From positions 1 to 21,915 of the forward strand of contig NZ_JALBUS010000025.1 in NCBI RefSeq assembly GCF_033971885.1: a DNA stretch of 21,915 nucleotides, given 5' to 3'. Below the pieces are notes generated by a model, which was given only the letters and a program-made list of their open reading frames with translations, ran no database searches and had not been told where the DNA came from. Source of the DNA: Absicoccus intestinalis. Its GTDB lineage: Bacteria; Bacillota_I; Bacilli_A; Erysipelotrichales; Erysipelotrichaceae. Of the stretch, positions 14,220 to 21,806 are shown piece after piece. The stretch's first letter is position 1. Every line of letters begins with the position of its first letter. The position numbers were made by a program, and so were the translations under genes.

Positions 14220-15748
14220 AAAGAGCATTAGTCAGTGTATCCGATAAGAGTGGTTTGATTTCTTTTGTACAAGGATTGGTCGATGCCGGTTATGAAATTA
14301 TTTCTACGGGTGGAACGAAAAAAGCTTTGGAAGAAGCGGGTTTAAAACCTATTGGGATTTCCGAAGTTACTGGATTTCCTGAAATTTTGGATGGTCGAGT
14401 AAAAACTTTGCATCCAAAAGTACATGGTGGTTTGTTGTCGGTTCGCACCAATCCCGATCATATGAAACAAATCCAAGAATTAGGCATTGATCCCATCGAT
14501 ATGGTGGTCGTAAACTTGTATCCTTTTAAACAAACCGTTCAGAAACCAGGGGTATCCCACGAAGAAATCATTGAGAATATTGATATTGGTGGTCCATCGA
14601 TGTTGCGTAGTGCGTCCAAAAATTATCAATCGGTTACCGTTGTTTGTGATCCTGCCGACTATGATAACGTATTAGAAGAAATCAAAGCAAATGGGGATAC
14701 GACACCAGCAACAAGAGAGCGTTTAGCCGCCAAAGTCTTCCGTACCACGGCACAATACGATGCGATGATTGCTGAATATCTAACCAAGAAAACGGGCGAA
14801 GAATTCCCAGAAAAATTAACGATCACGTTTGATAAAGTACAGGATCTTCGTTATGGGGAAAATCCTCATCAAAAGGCAGCTTTCTATAAAGGTATGCAGC
14901 CACAATATTCTTTAGCGAATGCGAAACAGTTGCATGGAAAAGAGCTTTCCTACAACAATATTCAAGATGGGAATGCAGCCATTGAAATTTTAAAAGAATT
15001 CGATGGGCAACATGCCGCTGTTGGCTTGAAACATATGAATCCATGTGGCATTGGTCTAGGCAATACGATTGATGAAGCTTGGGATAAATGTTTTGAAGCT
15101 GATCCCGTTTCTATTTTTGGTGGAATTGTTGCCTTTAATGATGAAGTCAACGAAACGACAGCGGAGAAGTTATCCAAGATCTTCTTGGAAATCATCATTG
15201 CGCCTTCCTTCTCACAAGATGCATTAGATATCTTGACAAAGAAAAAGAATATTCGTCTGATGACTTTGGATGTAACCCAGAATGTACATAATACATTTAA
15301 GTATACCAATGTCAATGATGGTTTATTGGTACAAGAAATGGATATGAAACAAGTGAAGAAAGAAGATCTTCGTTGTGTGACTAATCGAAAACCAACCGAG
15401 GAAGAAATGGATCAATTGTTGTTTGCCTGGAAGGTTGTCAAACATGTCAAATCCAATGCCATTGTATTGGTCAAAGATAATATGACCATTGGTGTGGGTG
15501 CTGGTCAGATGAATCGTGTCGGCTCCGCTGAAATTGCAATCAAAGAAGCTGGTAAAAAAGCACAAGGATCCGTGATGTCGAGTGATGCGTTCTTCCCATT
15601 TAAAGATACAGTCCAAACAGCCATCGAAGCGGGTGTGACGGCAATCATTCAGCCAGGTGGATCCATTCGTGATCAAGAATCGATTGATGAATGCAATGCC
15701 CACAACATTGCGATGGTATTTACGGGTGTTCGTCATTTTAAACATTAA
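14216..15748 (+). CDS. purH: Bifunctional AICAR transformylase / IMP cyclohydrolase
   Basis: Carries out the last two steps to IMP. 510 residues. The N-terminal MGS-like cyclohydrolase domain (about 1-150: VSVSDKSGLISF, ISTGGTKKALEEAG, LDGRVKTLHPKVHGG) is followed by the AICAR transformylase domain with the catalytic Lys-His pair K272-H273 in LKHMNPCGIG and the end QPGGSIRDQESIDECNAHN. ATG 14216 has AGGAG nearby and overlaps the purN stop. The frame is open to 14165, but homology starts at MKRALVSVSDKSG. It is the last gene of the operon in this window. purD, often next, is absent. Confidence 0.97.
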   Translation: MKRALVSVSDKSGLISFVQGLVDAGYEIISTGGTKKALEEAGLKPIGISEVTGFPEILDGRVKTLHPKVHGGLLSVRTNPDHMKQIQELGIDPIDMVVVNLYPFKQTVQKPGVSHEEIIENIDIGGPSMLRSASKNYQSVTVVCDPADYDNVLEEIKANGDTTPATRERLAAKVFRTTAQYDAMIAEYLTKKTGEEFPEKLTITFDKVQDLRYGENPHQKAAFYKGMQPQYSLANAKQLHGKELSYNNIQDGNAAIEILKEFDGQHAAVGLKHMNPCGIGLGNTIDEAWDKCFEADPVSIFGGIVAFNDEVNETTAEKLSKIFLEIIIAPSFSQDALDILTKKKNIRLMTLDVTQNVHNTFKYTNVNDGLLVQEMDMKQVKKEDLRCVTNRKPTEEEMDQLLFAWKVVKHVKSNAIVLVKDNMTIGVGAGQMNRVGSAEIAIKEAGKKAQGSVMSSDAFFPFKDTVQTAIEAGVTAIIQPGGSIRDQESIDECNAHNIAMVFTGVRHFKH

Positions 15749-15771
15749 TTTTTCTCATTTAAGTTAAAATT

Positions 15772-15812
15772 AAGGTAGCTCTACTATGATAAAACCATCA
15801 AGGAGCTACCTT
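15772..15812. terminator. Bidirectional hairpin between convergent purH and tetR
   Basis: AAGGTAGCTC (15772-15781) and GAGCTACCTT (15803-15812) form a perfect 10-bp stem. The 21-base loop can pair inwards (TGAT/ATCA). T-rich flanks on both sides suit termination from either strand, although the T-tracts are interrupted. Confidence 0.65.
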
Positions 15813-15818
15813 GAATTT

Positions 15819-15877
15819 GTTTACTAGAAAATCCCTTTCTCTCTCTCAAAAATTATATTGCTTACTTTCTAGTAGAC
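15819..15877. repeat. 12-bp inverted repeat at the 3' end of tetR
   Basis: GTTTACTAGAAA (15819-15830) and TTTCTAGTAGAC (15866-15877) pair over 12 bp (one G-T), with a 35-base loop containing a CT-rich run. The right arm codes for the last residues of the TetR protein. It could be a second terminator element for one strand or the scar of a small insertion. Confidence 0.45.
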
Positions 15878-16470
15878 AAATGAATAGAAGGCGAAGATTC
15901 GTCTTCTTTTTTTTGTAGTGTTGACTGAATGCCATAAAAAGAAATCTGGTAAAGCAATTGATTGACTTCATCCAAAGACATTTTATCCGCGGAACGAAAA
16001 TAATTGGTATATACAGCCAATAGACCCGAGGCAAAATAGGTGATGTACACTTCTTTTTCAACGGCTTTCATACCTAATTGTTCCGCATAAATATCTTTTA
16101 AATATGTAATGCATTCTTTTTCAAAAGGCGGCCAAAATAAATCATATAAAGCATCACTTGAAAAAAATTGGAACAGACGAAGATCACTTTGAATAAATTG
16201 ATTGATGATCTTGAAGAGTTCTTTGGAGTCATAGGGATCTTGAAAAAAATGTTCGTCATTTAATTGAGAAAAAAGTTCAACAATTTTACGATGTGCAAAA
16301 TCTTTTATGATATCTTCACAAGAGTTATAGTGTAAATAAAAGGTTTTACGATCGATATTGGCTTCTTTGGCAATACTGGTGATCGATATCCGTTTGCCTG
16401 GAGTGGCTTGAAGCAAACGAAAATAGGCCGATTCAATGGCTTGTTTGGTTTTGATGATTCGACGATCCAT
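15862..16470 (-). CDS. TetR/AcrR-family transcriptional regulator
   Basis: A 202-residue dimeric repressor. The N-terminal DNA-binding domain (about 1-55) has KRISITSIAKEANIDRKTFYLHY, the typical TetR helix-turn-helix with the FYxHF-like end. The C-terminal ligand domain ends in YFASGLLAVYTNYFRSADK. The frame is open to 16518, but the ATG at 16470 (MDRRIIKTKQAI) is preferred. TetR proteins start this way just before the HTH, AAGGA lies 10 bases upstream, and the earlier start would run through the promoter region. The gene is divergent from degV, and a 25-bp inverted repeat in the shared intergenic region is the likely operator. The ligand is unknown; a fatty acid is conceivable given the neighbour. 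Confidence 0.88.
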   Translation of the reverse strand: MDRRIIKTKQAIESAYFRLLQATPGKRISITSIAKEANIDRKTFYLHYNSCEDIIKDFAHRKIVELFSQLNDEHFFQDPYDSKELFKIINQFIQSDLRLFQFFSSDALYDLFWPPFEKECITYLKDIYAEQLGMKAVEKEVYITYFASGLLAVYTNYFRSADKMSLDEVNQLLYQISFYGIQSTLQKKEDESSPSIHLSTRK

Positions 16471-16538
16471 AGTCAACAATTCCTTTCTAAATGTGGAAAA
16501 TTCCCCAATCTTTTTCAAATTGGGAATTGATTTTATAA

Positions 16539-16563
16539 ATATTAGTAATAATAATACTCATAT
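16539..16563. promoter_or_regulatory. Candidate TetR operator between tetR and degV
   Basis: ATATTAGTA (16539-16547), seven bases, TACTCATAT (16555-16563): the arms match at 8 of 9 positions. The repeat lies across the -35/-10 region of degV (TTGATT 16527-16532 with an AT-rich -10 near 16549-16555). A second imperfect repeat, AATTCCCCAAT/ATTGGGAATT, lies at about 16499-16527. Confidence 0.6.
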
Positions 16564-16591
16564 GTAGAAAAATCAACAAAGGAGGGCAACA

Positions 16592-17446
16592 ATGAAAATT
16601 AAAGTTGTGATGGACAGTGGCGGTTTGATGAACAAACAAGAAGCCAATCAATTCGGAATTGATTATTTACCTCTACAAGTAAGGATCAATGATCAATCCT
16701 ATCTGGATGGTGTTGATTTGGATCGGAACTTTCTTTATGATCAAATGGAAAAAGGGGCAAAAGTACAAACCAGTTTACCTCCATTAGGCCTTGTTGATGA
16801 ACTATTTCAAGCATATAAAAATACCGGTGTGACCGATGTTCTTTTGATCACATTATCCAATGCCTTATCTTCAACCAATGAAAAAGTGCAATGGTTAGGA
16901 AAAGAACTTGGCTTACATATGCATACCTTAGATATCTATTCAACCCTTGGCATGGAAAAGTATATGGCCATATATGCCAAACGGATGGTCGATGAAGGCA
17001 TGGAACCAGAAACGATCATTGCCCGTCTACAAGAAAGTGTTGATCGTTCTTGTGGGTATTTAATTGTGGAAGATTTGGATCATTTGGCCAAAGGTGGTCG
17101 TTTAACGCCTATGGCTGCAAAATTAGGCGGTATGTTGAAGATCAAACCTATTTTACGTGTATCCAAAGATACCCAGGGACGTGTGGATCTTTATGATAAA
17201 GTCCGAACGATGAAAAGAGCCATCAAAGAAGCTTGCGAAATCATCAGTAGAGATCCCCAATTGAATGCAGAAGACTATCAAGTGGTGATCATGGATTCGC
17301 GGGCACAAGGGTATGCACAATATGCCCAAGATATGTTAGAGTTATTGGTACCAGGAATCGAAATTGAACGGGATGATCTATGTCCGGTCATCAATTGTCA
17401 TACAGGGATGGGTTCCGTTGGTATTCAATATATCTATAGGAGGTAA
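16592..17446 (+). CDS. DegV-family fatty-acid-binding protein (FakB-like)
   Basis: DegV/FakB proteins bind a fatty acid and present it to the kinase FakA for entry into phospholipid synthesis. 284 residues. Seen: VVMDSGG at the N-terminus, VQTSLPPLG (the TSQPS-like loop, T60-S61), LLITLSNALSST (fatty-acid carboxylate loop), YLIVEDLDHLAKGGRL and GGMLKIKPIL, and the C-terminal GMGSVGIQYIYR. AAAGGAGG precedes ATG 16592. No fakA is near. The divergent TetR gene suggests control by lipid or another ligand. ExoA follows 2 bases later. Confidence 0.9.
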   Translation: MKIKVVMDSGGLMNKQEANQFGIDYLPLQVRINDQSYLDGVDLDRNFLYDQMEKGAKVQTSLPPLGLVDELFQAYKNTGVTDVLLITLSNALSSTNEKVQWLGKELGLHMHTLDIYSTLGMEKYMAIYAKRMVDEGMEPETIIARLQESVDRSCGYLIVEDLDHLAKGGRLTPMAAKLGGMLKIKPILRVSKDTQGRVDLYDKVRTMKRAIKEACEIISRDPQLNAEDYQVVIMDSRAQGYAQYAQDMLELLVPGIEIERDDLCPVINCHTGMGSVGIQYIYRR

Positions 17447-17448
17447 TT

Positions 17449-18198
17449 GTGAAACTTATTTCTTGGAATGTGAATGGGATTCGTGCGGTCCTAAAAAAAG
17501 ATTTTGTGGATATATTATATACGTTAGATGCAGATGTATTTTGTATTCAAGAAACCAAAGCACAACCCGATCAAATAGAAGTGGACTGCAAAGATCTATA
17601 TCCTTATCAATATATGAATAGTGCCGAACGAAAAGGATATAGTGGCACGATGATCTTTTGTAAGAAAGAGCCACTATCGATCACATATGGAATGAATCAG
17701 CCAGCATACGATACGGAAGGACGTGTGATCACGATTGAGTATGCAGATTTTGACATAGTTACTGTGTATACACCCAATTCAGGAACAGGTCTAAAACGAT
17801 TGGACTATCGAATGGAATGGGATCAAGTCTTTACCGATTATGTCACGCATTTAGAAAAACCCGTTATTATATGTGGAGACTTAAATGTGGCAAATGAAGA
17901 AATCGATATCAAAAATCCAAAGACAAATCATAAGAATGCAGGTTTTACAGATGAAGAAAGAAATAGCTTCAAAGCCAATTTGTTGAAACATTTCAAAGAT
18001 AGTTATCGTACGTTATATCCAGATAAAGTCGAGTATTCTTGGTGGAGTTATCGGTTTCATGCACGGGAAAAAAATGCGGGATGGCGCATTGATTATTGGT
18101 TAGTTGATCCAAGACTTTGGGATGTAGTAGAAGATTCAAAGATCTTGACCGATATTTATGGTTCGGATCATTGCCCCATCGAATTGGATCTAAAGTAA
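17449..18198 (+). CDS. exoA: Exodeoxyribonuclease III / AP endonuclease (ExoA)
   Basis: A Mg-dependent enzyme of base-excision repair that cuts 5' of abasic sites and trims 3' ends. 249 residues. Active-site residues are visible: E35 in CIQETK, D144 and N146 in CGDLNVA, and D240-H241 in GSDHCPIEL. Also typical are SWNVNGIRA, GYSGTMIF, VYTPNSG and NAGWRIDYWLV. The start is GTG 17449, set by AGGAGG 6 bases upstream. The gene is complete and its stop overlaps the ATG of the next gene (TAATG). Confidence 0.95.
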   Translation: MKLISWNVNGIRAVLKKDFVDILYTLDADVFCIQETKAQPDQIEVDCKDLYPYQYMNSAERKGYSGTMIFCKKEPLSITYGMNQPAYDTEGRVITIEYADFDIVTVYTPNSGTGLKRLDYRMEWDQVFTDYVTHLEKPVIICGDLNVANEEIDIKNPKTNHKNAGFTDEERNSFKANLLKHFKDSYRTLYPDKVEYSWWSYRFHAREKNAGWRIDYWLVDPRLWDVVEDSKILTDIYGSDHCPIELDLK

Positions 18199-18542
18199 TG
18201 TTTTTCTTTTTTTCGATTTTACCTAAAACCAAAGATCTTGGATCCTATTGGATCGATTGCTTGGAAATGAATGCCCATGTCTATGTAACCTATCAAGAAT
18301 TTGCGCTATTTCTGATACCACTCTTTCATTGGAAAAGAACCTATCATATCCAAACAGAGAATGGGGATATCTATTCATTGGATCCTGAAAAAGGCAAACA
18401 ATTTGAAAAAGGAAAGGTTCCGATTACTTGGTCCGATCTAAAGAACATGCAAAAAGGAACTCGTGTTTGTCCCCATTGTGGAATGCCCATTGAAAAAGAT
18501 TCCTATTCTTTTTGTCCTCATTGTGGAAAGCCGTTGTATTAA
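18198..18542 (+). CDS. Small zinc-ribbon protein of unknown function
   Basis: 114 residues. The start is ATG 18198, sharing one base with the exoA stop (TAATG), so translation is probably coupled. An N-terminal segment (MFFFFSILPKTKDLG, then FALFLIPLFHWKRTY) resembles the core of small Firmicutes zinc-ribbon proteins. The C-terminus has a double CPHCG knuckle (CPHCGMPIEK and CPHCGKPLY), which should bind one zinc. The first CxxC usual near residue 25 in relatives is not seen: CLEM stands where CPxC is expected. No enzymatic motif is visible. The longer frame to 18117 lies inside exoA and is not used. Confidence 0.75.
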   Translation: MFFFFSILPKTKDLGSYWIDCLEMNAHVYVTYQEFALFLIPLFHWKRTYHIQTENGDIYSLDPEKGKQFEKGKVPITWSDLKNMQKGTRVCPHCGMPIEKDSYSFCPHCGKPLY

Positions 18543-18567
18543 AAAAAGGAGTTTTAACTCCTTTTTT
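18541..18567. terminator. Bidirectional terminator between zinc-ribbon gene and mscL
   Basis: A-run, GGAG, TTTTAA, CTCC, T-run: a symmetric hairpin that works from both strands. The mscL stop (18554-18556) lies in the loop, and the zinc-ribbon gene stops at its left edge. Confidence 0.85.
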
Positions 18568-18949
18568 CATCTTTTAATAAATCCCTGATTTCTTTTAATG
18601 TTTCTAAGCTCTCATCGACTTCAGGGGCAGCCTCTTCTTTTACTGGTTTATGCATTTTTGCTATGGCTTTGATGGCACAGAAAATACATAGCGCAATGAT
18701 CAAGAAATTAACAACGGACTGAATGAAATTACCAATTTTCAATGTTAGGCCAGTACCTGCATTGAGGGTGATCACCAATCCTGTAAAATCCAAACCACCG
18801 GTAATGGCACCGACAATGGGCATGATGACATCATTGACTAAACTGGTAACAATGGATGAAAAAGCACCACCAATAACGACACCAATTGCCATATCTAAGA
18901 CATTGCCTTGCATGGCGAATTCTTTGAATTCTTCTAAAAACTTCTTCAT
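18554..18949 (-). CDS. mscL: Large-conductance mechanosensitive channel
   Basis: A homopentameric inner-membrane channel that opens on membrane tension and releases solutes during osmotic down-shock. 131 residues: an amphipathic N-terminal helix (KKFLEEFKEFAMQGNVLDMA), TM1 with the pore-lining GVVIGGAFSSIVTSLV, VNDVIMPIVG, a short periplasmic loop, TM2 (FIQSVVNFLIIALCIFCAIKA) and a charged C-terminal helix. GGAG is placed upstream of the ATG at 18949. A single-gene transcript ends in the shared terminator at 18541-18567. Confidence 0.96.
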   Translation of the reverse strand: MKKFLEEFKEFAMQGNVLDMAIGVVIGGAFSSIVTSLVNDVIMPIVGAITGGLDFTGLVITLNAGTGLTLKIGNFIQSVVNFLIIALCIFCAIKAIAKMHKPVKEEAAPEVDESLETLKEIRDLLKDEKRS

Positions 18950-19009
18950 TTTTTTCTCTCCTATATGACAATCATACCATGATTTAAAGAAAAAAAGTGT
19001 AAAAGGATG

Positions 19010-19015
19010 TATAAT
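19010..19015 (+). promoter_or_regulatory. -10 box for the gene at 19036
   Basis: TATAAT lies 20 bases before ATG 19036, leaving a leader long enough for the AGGAG at 19024-19028. The -35 is weak; TTTAAA at 18983-18988 is too far. Confidence 0.4.
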
Positions 19016-19035
19016 AAAGAAACAGGAGCATGCAT

Positions 19036-19458
19036 ATGAAAGATCAAATTACTTGTTCATCGAAGACTTCATCAAACTTATTATTGCCGTTGGTTATTTT
19101 TGTTTTAGCCATTTATTTTGGGTATAGTACAATTCAAGATTTGATGAAGGGTGTTGGCAGCAACAGCACAAACATCTTGTTTTTACTTGTTTATATTCTT
19201 ATTTTTGCGGATAGTGTTCGTTTGTTGCTTGTGTATGCCAATCGTAAAATTATTGTGACAAAAGATAAAGTCATATATACTTCACCCACGAAAAAAACCG
19301 AGACATTGAATTGGGATGAAGTCAAAGTATATTCATTAGGAGACAATCGTATTTCTTTTGAATGGAAAGATAAAAGAGCCATCTTTTCTACCAAAGATGC
19401 CCATTATCATGATCTTGTTTTATTTCTACGGAAAAATGATCGATTAACAAATAATTAG
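19036..19458 (+). CDS. Small membrane protein with a PH-like C-terminal domain
   Basis: 140 residues. There are two membrane segments (about 14-33 and 45-64), then a soluble part of about 70 residues, RKIIVTKDKVIYTSPTKKTE followed by LNWDEVKVYSLG. That alternation of short strands is seen in bacterial PH-like membrane proteins. I do not recognise a named family. ATG 19036 is preferred over ATG 19030: AGGAG sits 7 bases before 19036 but only 1 base before 19030. It is a monocistron with its own -10 upstream and a terminator directly after the stop. Confidence 0.75.
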   Translation: MKDQITCSSKTSSNLLLPLVIFVLAIYFGYSTIQDLMKGVGSNSTNILFLLVYILIFADSVRLLLVYANRKIIVTKDKVIYTSPTKKTETLNWDEVKVYSLGDNRISFEWKDKRAIFSTKDAHYHDLVLFLRKNDRLTNN

Positions 19459-19459
19459 T

Positions 19460-19480
19460 AGAGCCATCGGGCTCTTTTTT
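19460..19480 (+). terminator. Intrinsic terminator after the PH-like gene
   Basis: AGAGCC and GGCTCT pair around an ATCG loop and run into a T tract. The stop codon of the preceding gene lies at its left edge. Confidence 0.8.
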
Positions 19481-19491
19481 AAAGGAGACCT

Positions 19492-19851
19492 ATGTCATCA
19501 TTAATCAAACAAATCCAAGCCTATAGACAAAATCCAACGAAGACTCAGTTGGCGGATACATTAATTTTATTGTGTCAAAGTTCGTTGTGGATGCCTATGA
19601 CCATATTGCCAAAAACTGGCATTAAAAAAGTACCGGATGAATTCCTTAAAGAAGATCGATCCTATATTCCTTTGTTTACGGATCGTAAAGAAATCAAAGA
19701 TTCATACTATGATGAATTTTTTTGGGCACATGTGAAAATTGTAGATCTTGTGGATCAATACAAGGCCTTTGTGATCGATCCATTCACAACCAATTTTGTG
19801 ATAGAACAAGACTTAGTCGATGTGATTCGCCAATCAAGAAAAGAGGGATAA
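19492..19851 (+). CDS. SseB-like protein (N-terminal domain only)
   Basis: 119 residues resembling the SseB N-terminal domain: a leading helix, TLILLCQSSLWMPMT, then YIPLFTDRKEI and AFVIDPFTTNFVIEQDLVDVI, the strand pattern in which a residue-binding pocket is built around FTD and NP/DP. Molecular function is not established for this family; some members are linked to secretion or stress loci. AAAGGAG lies upstream of ATG 19492. It is one base from the next gene, so the two are surely co-expressed. Confidence 0.65.
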   Translation: MSSLIKQIQAYRQNPTKTQLADTLILLCQSSLWMPMTILPKTGIKKVPDEFLKEDRSYIPLFTDRKEIKDSYYDEFFWAHVKIVDLVDQYKAFVIDPFTTNFVIEQDLVDVIRQSRKEG

Positions 19852-19852
19852 T

Positions 19853-20836
19853 ATGTCATTTGATACCATAATGAAAACGATCCAGTCAGGATTAACCGGA
19901 AATAATAAAGAAGATATTGTCTATTTAAAAGAACAAATGCAGAAGTATAAGGATCATCCGATGCAGGAAGAAATCCATCGTGAAATTGGCAAGATGATCT
20001 ATGATCGCTTGGATGCAAATCAGCAACAAGCCTATCAGGTTTCCATTGAAAAGGATCAAAAACAAATTGAACAAACATTAAAAGAAGTCAATTATTATCG
20101 CGAAAAGAAAGAATTGGATAAAGCAGTATCCATTATACGACCCATCATCAAAACTATGGAAAAAGAAACGCTTTTTAAAAATGATCAAATTCAAGATTAT
20201 TTTTCTTTTCATGAACCCTTTGAACAAGCCTTATATATATATTTAGAAAAACCTAAAAAGAAAGTATCGACAACGCCGGTGATGTATAGTGATGTATATT
20301 ATTTGTATGCTTCTTTATGGAAAGATAAAGGCGATCCATCTGCTTGTAAAGCGGCATTGGAAAAAGCTTTGGCATGGAATCCCATGTCCGCAAAAGTCCA
20401 TTTTCTCTATATGAGTGAGATGAAAGATCTAGAAAAATATTTTGCGTATACAAAATTTTCATTCCAATATATGTTTCATCCTTGCGATTTAGCGCAATTG
20501 TATAAAAATTTCGCAGCCTATTATGAAAAGAAAAAACAACCCAATTATCAATATGGATGTTTGGGACTTAGCCTTCAATTTAAGGATGATGAAGAAGTAA
20601 AGAAACAAATGCAAGCCTTAGAAACACCAACGTTTGTACCGGCTACTTTAGAGGATCTAAAAAACGCAAATCTTCCTATTGGTGCGGATCAAACTGTAGT
20701 TGGTTTAGCTTATGGCTATGGCAAGACCTATTTTGAGAAAAAACAATTTGATCAAGCTCGATATTATCTACAAATTGCGTATGATCTGAGTCATGCGAAA
20801 GAAGTAAAAGACTTGATGGCGGAAATGAAAAATTGA
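19853..20836 (+). CDS. TPR-like helical repeat protein of unknown function
   Basis: A 327-residue soluble protein, almost all helical. Segments such as VYYLYASLWKDKGDPSACKA followed by ALEKALAWNPMSAK, and GYGKTYFEKKQFDQARYYLQ followed by IAYDLSHAKE, fit tetratricopeptide repeats, with two to four recognisable. There is no signal peptide, membrane segment or catalytic motif. It is rich in Lys, Gln and Tyr. AGAGGG is 6 bases before the ATG. It pairs with the SseB-like gene one base upstream, and a scaffold or adaptor role would be a guess. Confidence 0.7.
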   Translation: MSFDTIMKTIQSGLTGNNKEDIVYLKEQMQKYKDHPMQEEIHREIGKMIYDRLDANQQQAYQVSIEKDQKQIEQTLKEVNYYREKKELDKAVSIIRPIIKTMEKETLFKNDQIQDYFSFHEPFEQALYIYLEKPKKKVSTTPVMYSDVYYLYASLWKDKGDPSACKAALEKALAWNPMSAKVHFLYMSEMKDLEKYFAYTKFSFQYMFHPCDLAQLYKNFAAYYEKKKQPNYQYGCLGLSLQFKDDEEVKKQMQALETPTFVPATLEDLKNANLPIGADQTVVGLAYGYGKTYFEKKQFDQARYYLQIAYDLSHAKEVKDLMAEMKN

Positions 20837-20886
20837 TTTTTAATAGAAAATAAGGTATATTTTTCTACAAATAGGGGGCTGTAAAA

Positions 20887-21726
20887 ATGTTATTAAAAGT
20901 GTATAAAAATCAAGTACAATTGGTTGATGATAATGATGTAGTATTGGCACATTTAGATTTTACCAATGAAGACGGCGTATATCGAGTTGGTGATGTGGCC
21001 AAGAATACCCAAATTAGTCCAAAGGTTGAAAATAAAATGATGTCTTTGGCATTGGACAAGATTCGTAAGAATGGTGGTTTGGTCGTACCAACATCCACTT
21101 ATGCGAAAGAATGGTTCAATAAGCATCCAGAAGATCGTGATTTGGTTGCGGCCGTAGAAAGTGTTGCACAAGAAACCGCAAGTATTCCACAAGAAACGGA
21201 AATTCAATTGGTGAAACAAGAACCTTCCAACAATCCACTACAAAATTTGAATACCGAAGAGATCAAGAAAAAAGGTGCCAAAGGTGCTTTAAAGATCTTA
21301 TCGCGTTTGATGCAAGTAGTTTGTGCATTGTGTATGTTCGGTTCAGCTGTCTTGTTTGTGATGAATGCATTGAATTATACAGAATTTGTTCGTGTCATGA
21401 TCACATCACAAGGACAAGATCATAAGATCTTCTTAGGTGGTATGGCTGCCTTTGTGGTATTCTGTGTCATCGAAGGTATTTGGACCTTAACAACAAAGAA
21501 AATGAAAGCTGGCGAAGAAGAATATCGTGTCGATACCGGTCGTGGTCTGATTGGTTTTATTCTAGTTGCTTTATCCTATCCAATCACACTCTATGTTGCG
21601 GGTATGTATGGTGAAGCCGGTGCATGGCAATGGGTCCAATACTTCATTACACCTATGCGATATATTCCTTTATTAGCTGTCATTGGTCTATTGTTGTGTA
21701 TCTTGCGTAAATTGATCAATCGTTAG
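20887..21726 (+). CDS. Membrane protein with degenerate YjdJ-type GNAT domain
   Basis: 279 residues. Residues 1 to about 90 match the small YjdJ-type GNAT domain: VVLAHLDFTNEDGVYRVGDV, then SLALDKIRKNGGLVVPTSTY and AKEWFNKHPEDRDLV. The acetyl-CoA loop, normally like SPxLRGxGIAxKL, is shortened to ISPKVENKMMSL, so it probably does not bind acetyl-CoA in the usual way. After a linker rich in Gln and Glu (about 95-135), four membrane segments follow (about 142-163, 178-198, 219-240, 255-275). The C-terminus is basic (LRKLINR). GGGGG lies 8 bases before ATG 20887. Its role is unknown. Confidence 0.72.
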   Translation: MLLKVYKNQVQLVDDNDVVLAHLDFTNEDGVYRVGDVAKNTQISPKVENKMMSLALDKIRKNGGLVVPTSTYAKEWFNKHPEDRDLVAAVESVAQETASIPQETEIQLVKQEPSNNPLQNLNTEEIKKKGAKGALKILSRLMQVVCALCMFGSAVLFVMNALNYTEFVRVMITSQGQDHKIFLGGMAAFVVFCVIEGIWTLTTKKMKAGEEEYRVDTGRGLIGFILVALSYPITLYVAGMYGEAGAWQWVQYFITPMRYIPLLAVIGLLLCILRKLINR

Positions 21727-21756
21727 AGTTATAAGCTTGCTTATAACTCTTTTTTT
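21725..21756 (+). terminator. Intrinsic terminator after the gene at 20887
   Basis: AGAGTTATAAG (21725-21735) and CTTATAACTCT (21740-21750) form a perfect 11-bp stem with a CTTG loop and a T run. It overlaps the TAG stop of the gene. Confidence 0.9.
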
Positions 21757-21763
21757 ATGCATG

Positions 21764-21788
21764 AAAAAAAGCACAGCAAGGCTGTGCT
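21764..21788 (-). terminator. Intrinsic terminator for minus-strand transcript entering from the right
   Basis: AGCACAGC and GCTGTGCT with a three-base loop. On the minus strand the stem is followed by at least seven T (the A run 21764-21770 on the + strand), so it should end a transcript from outside the window. No coding frame that would use it is visible in 21789-21915. Confidence 0.65.
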
Positions 21789-21806
21789 AGGTAAGCGTCA
21801 GATAAA

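Noticed and set aside
16471..16518. Longer TetR start at 16518
   Set aside because: The extra 16 residues lie upstream of the usual family start and would run through the intergenic regulatory region. The ATG at 16470 has a Shine-Dalgarno.
18723..18968. + strand open frame opposite mscL
   Set aside because: It is a mirror of the MscL coding strand with no independent signal. MscL is unmistakable.
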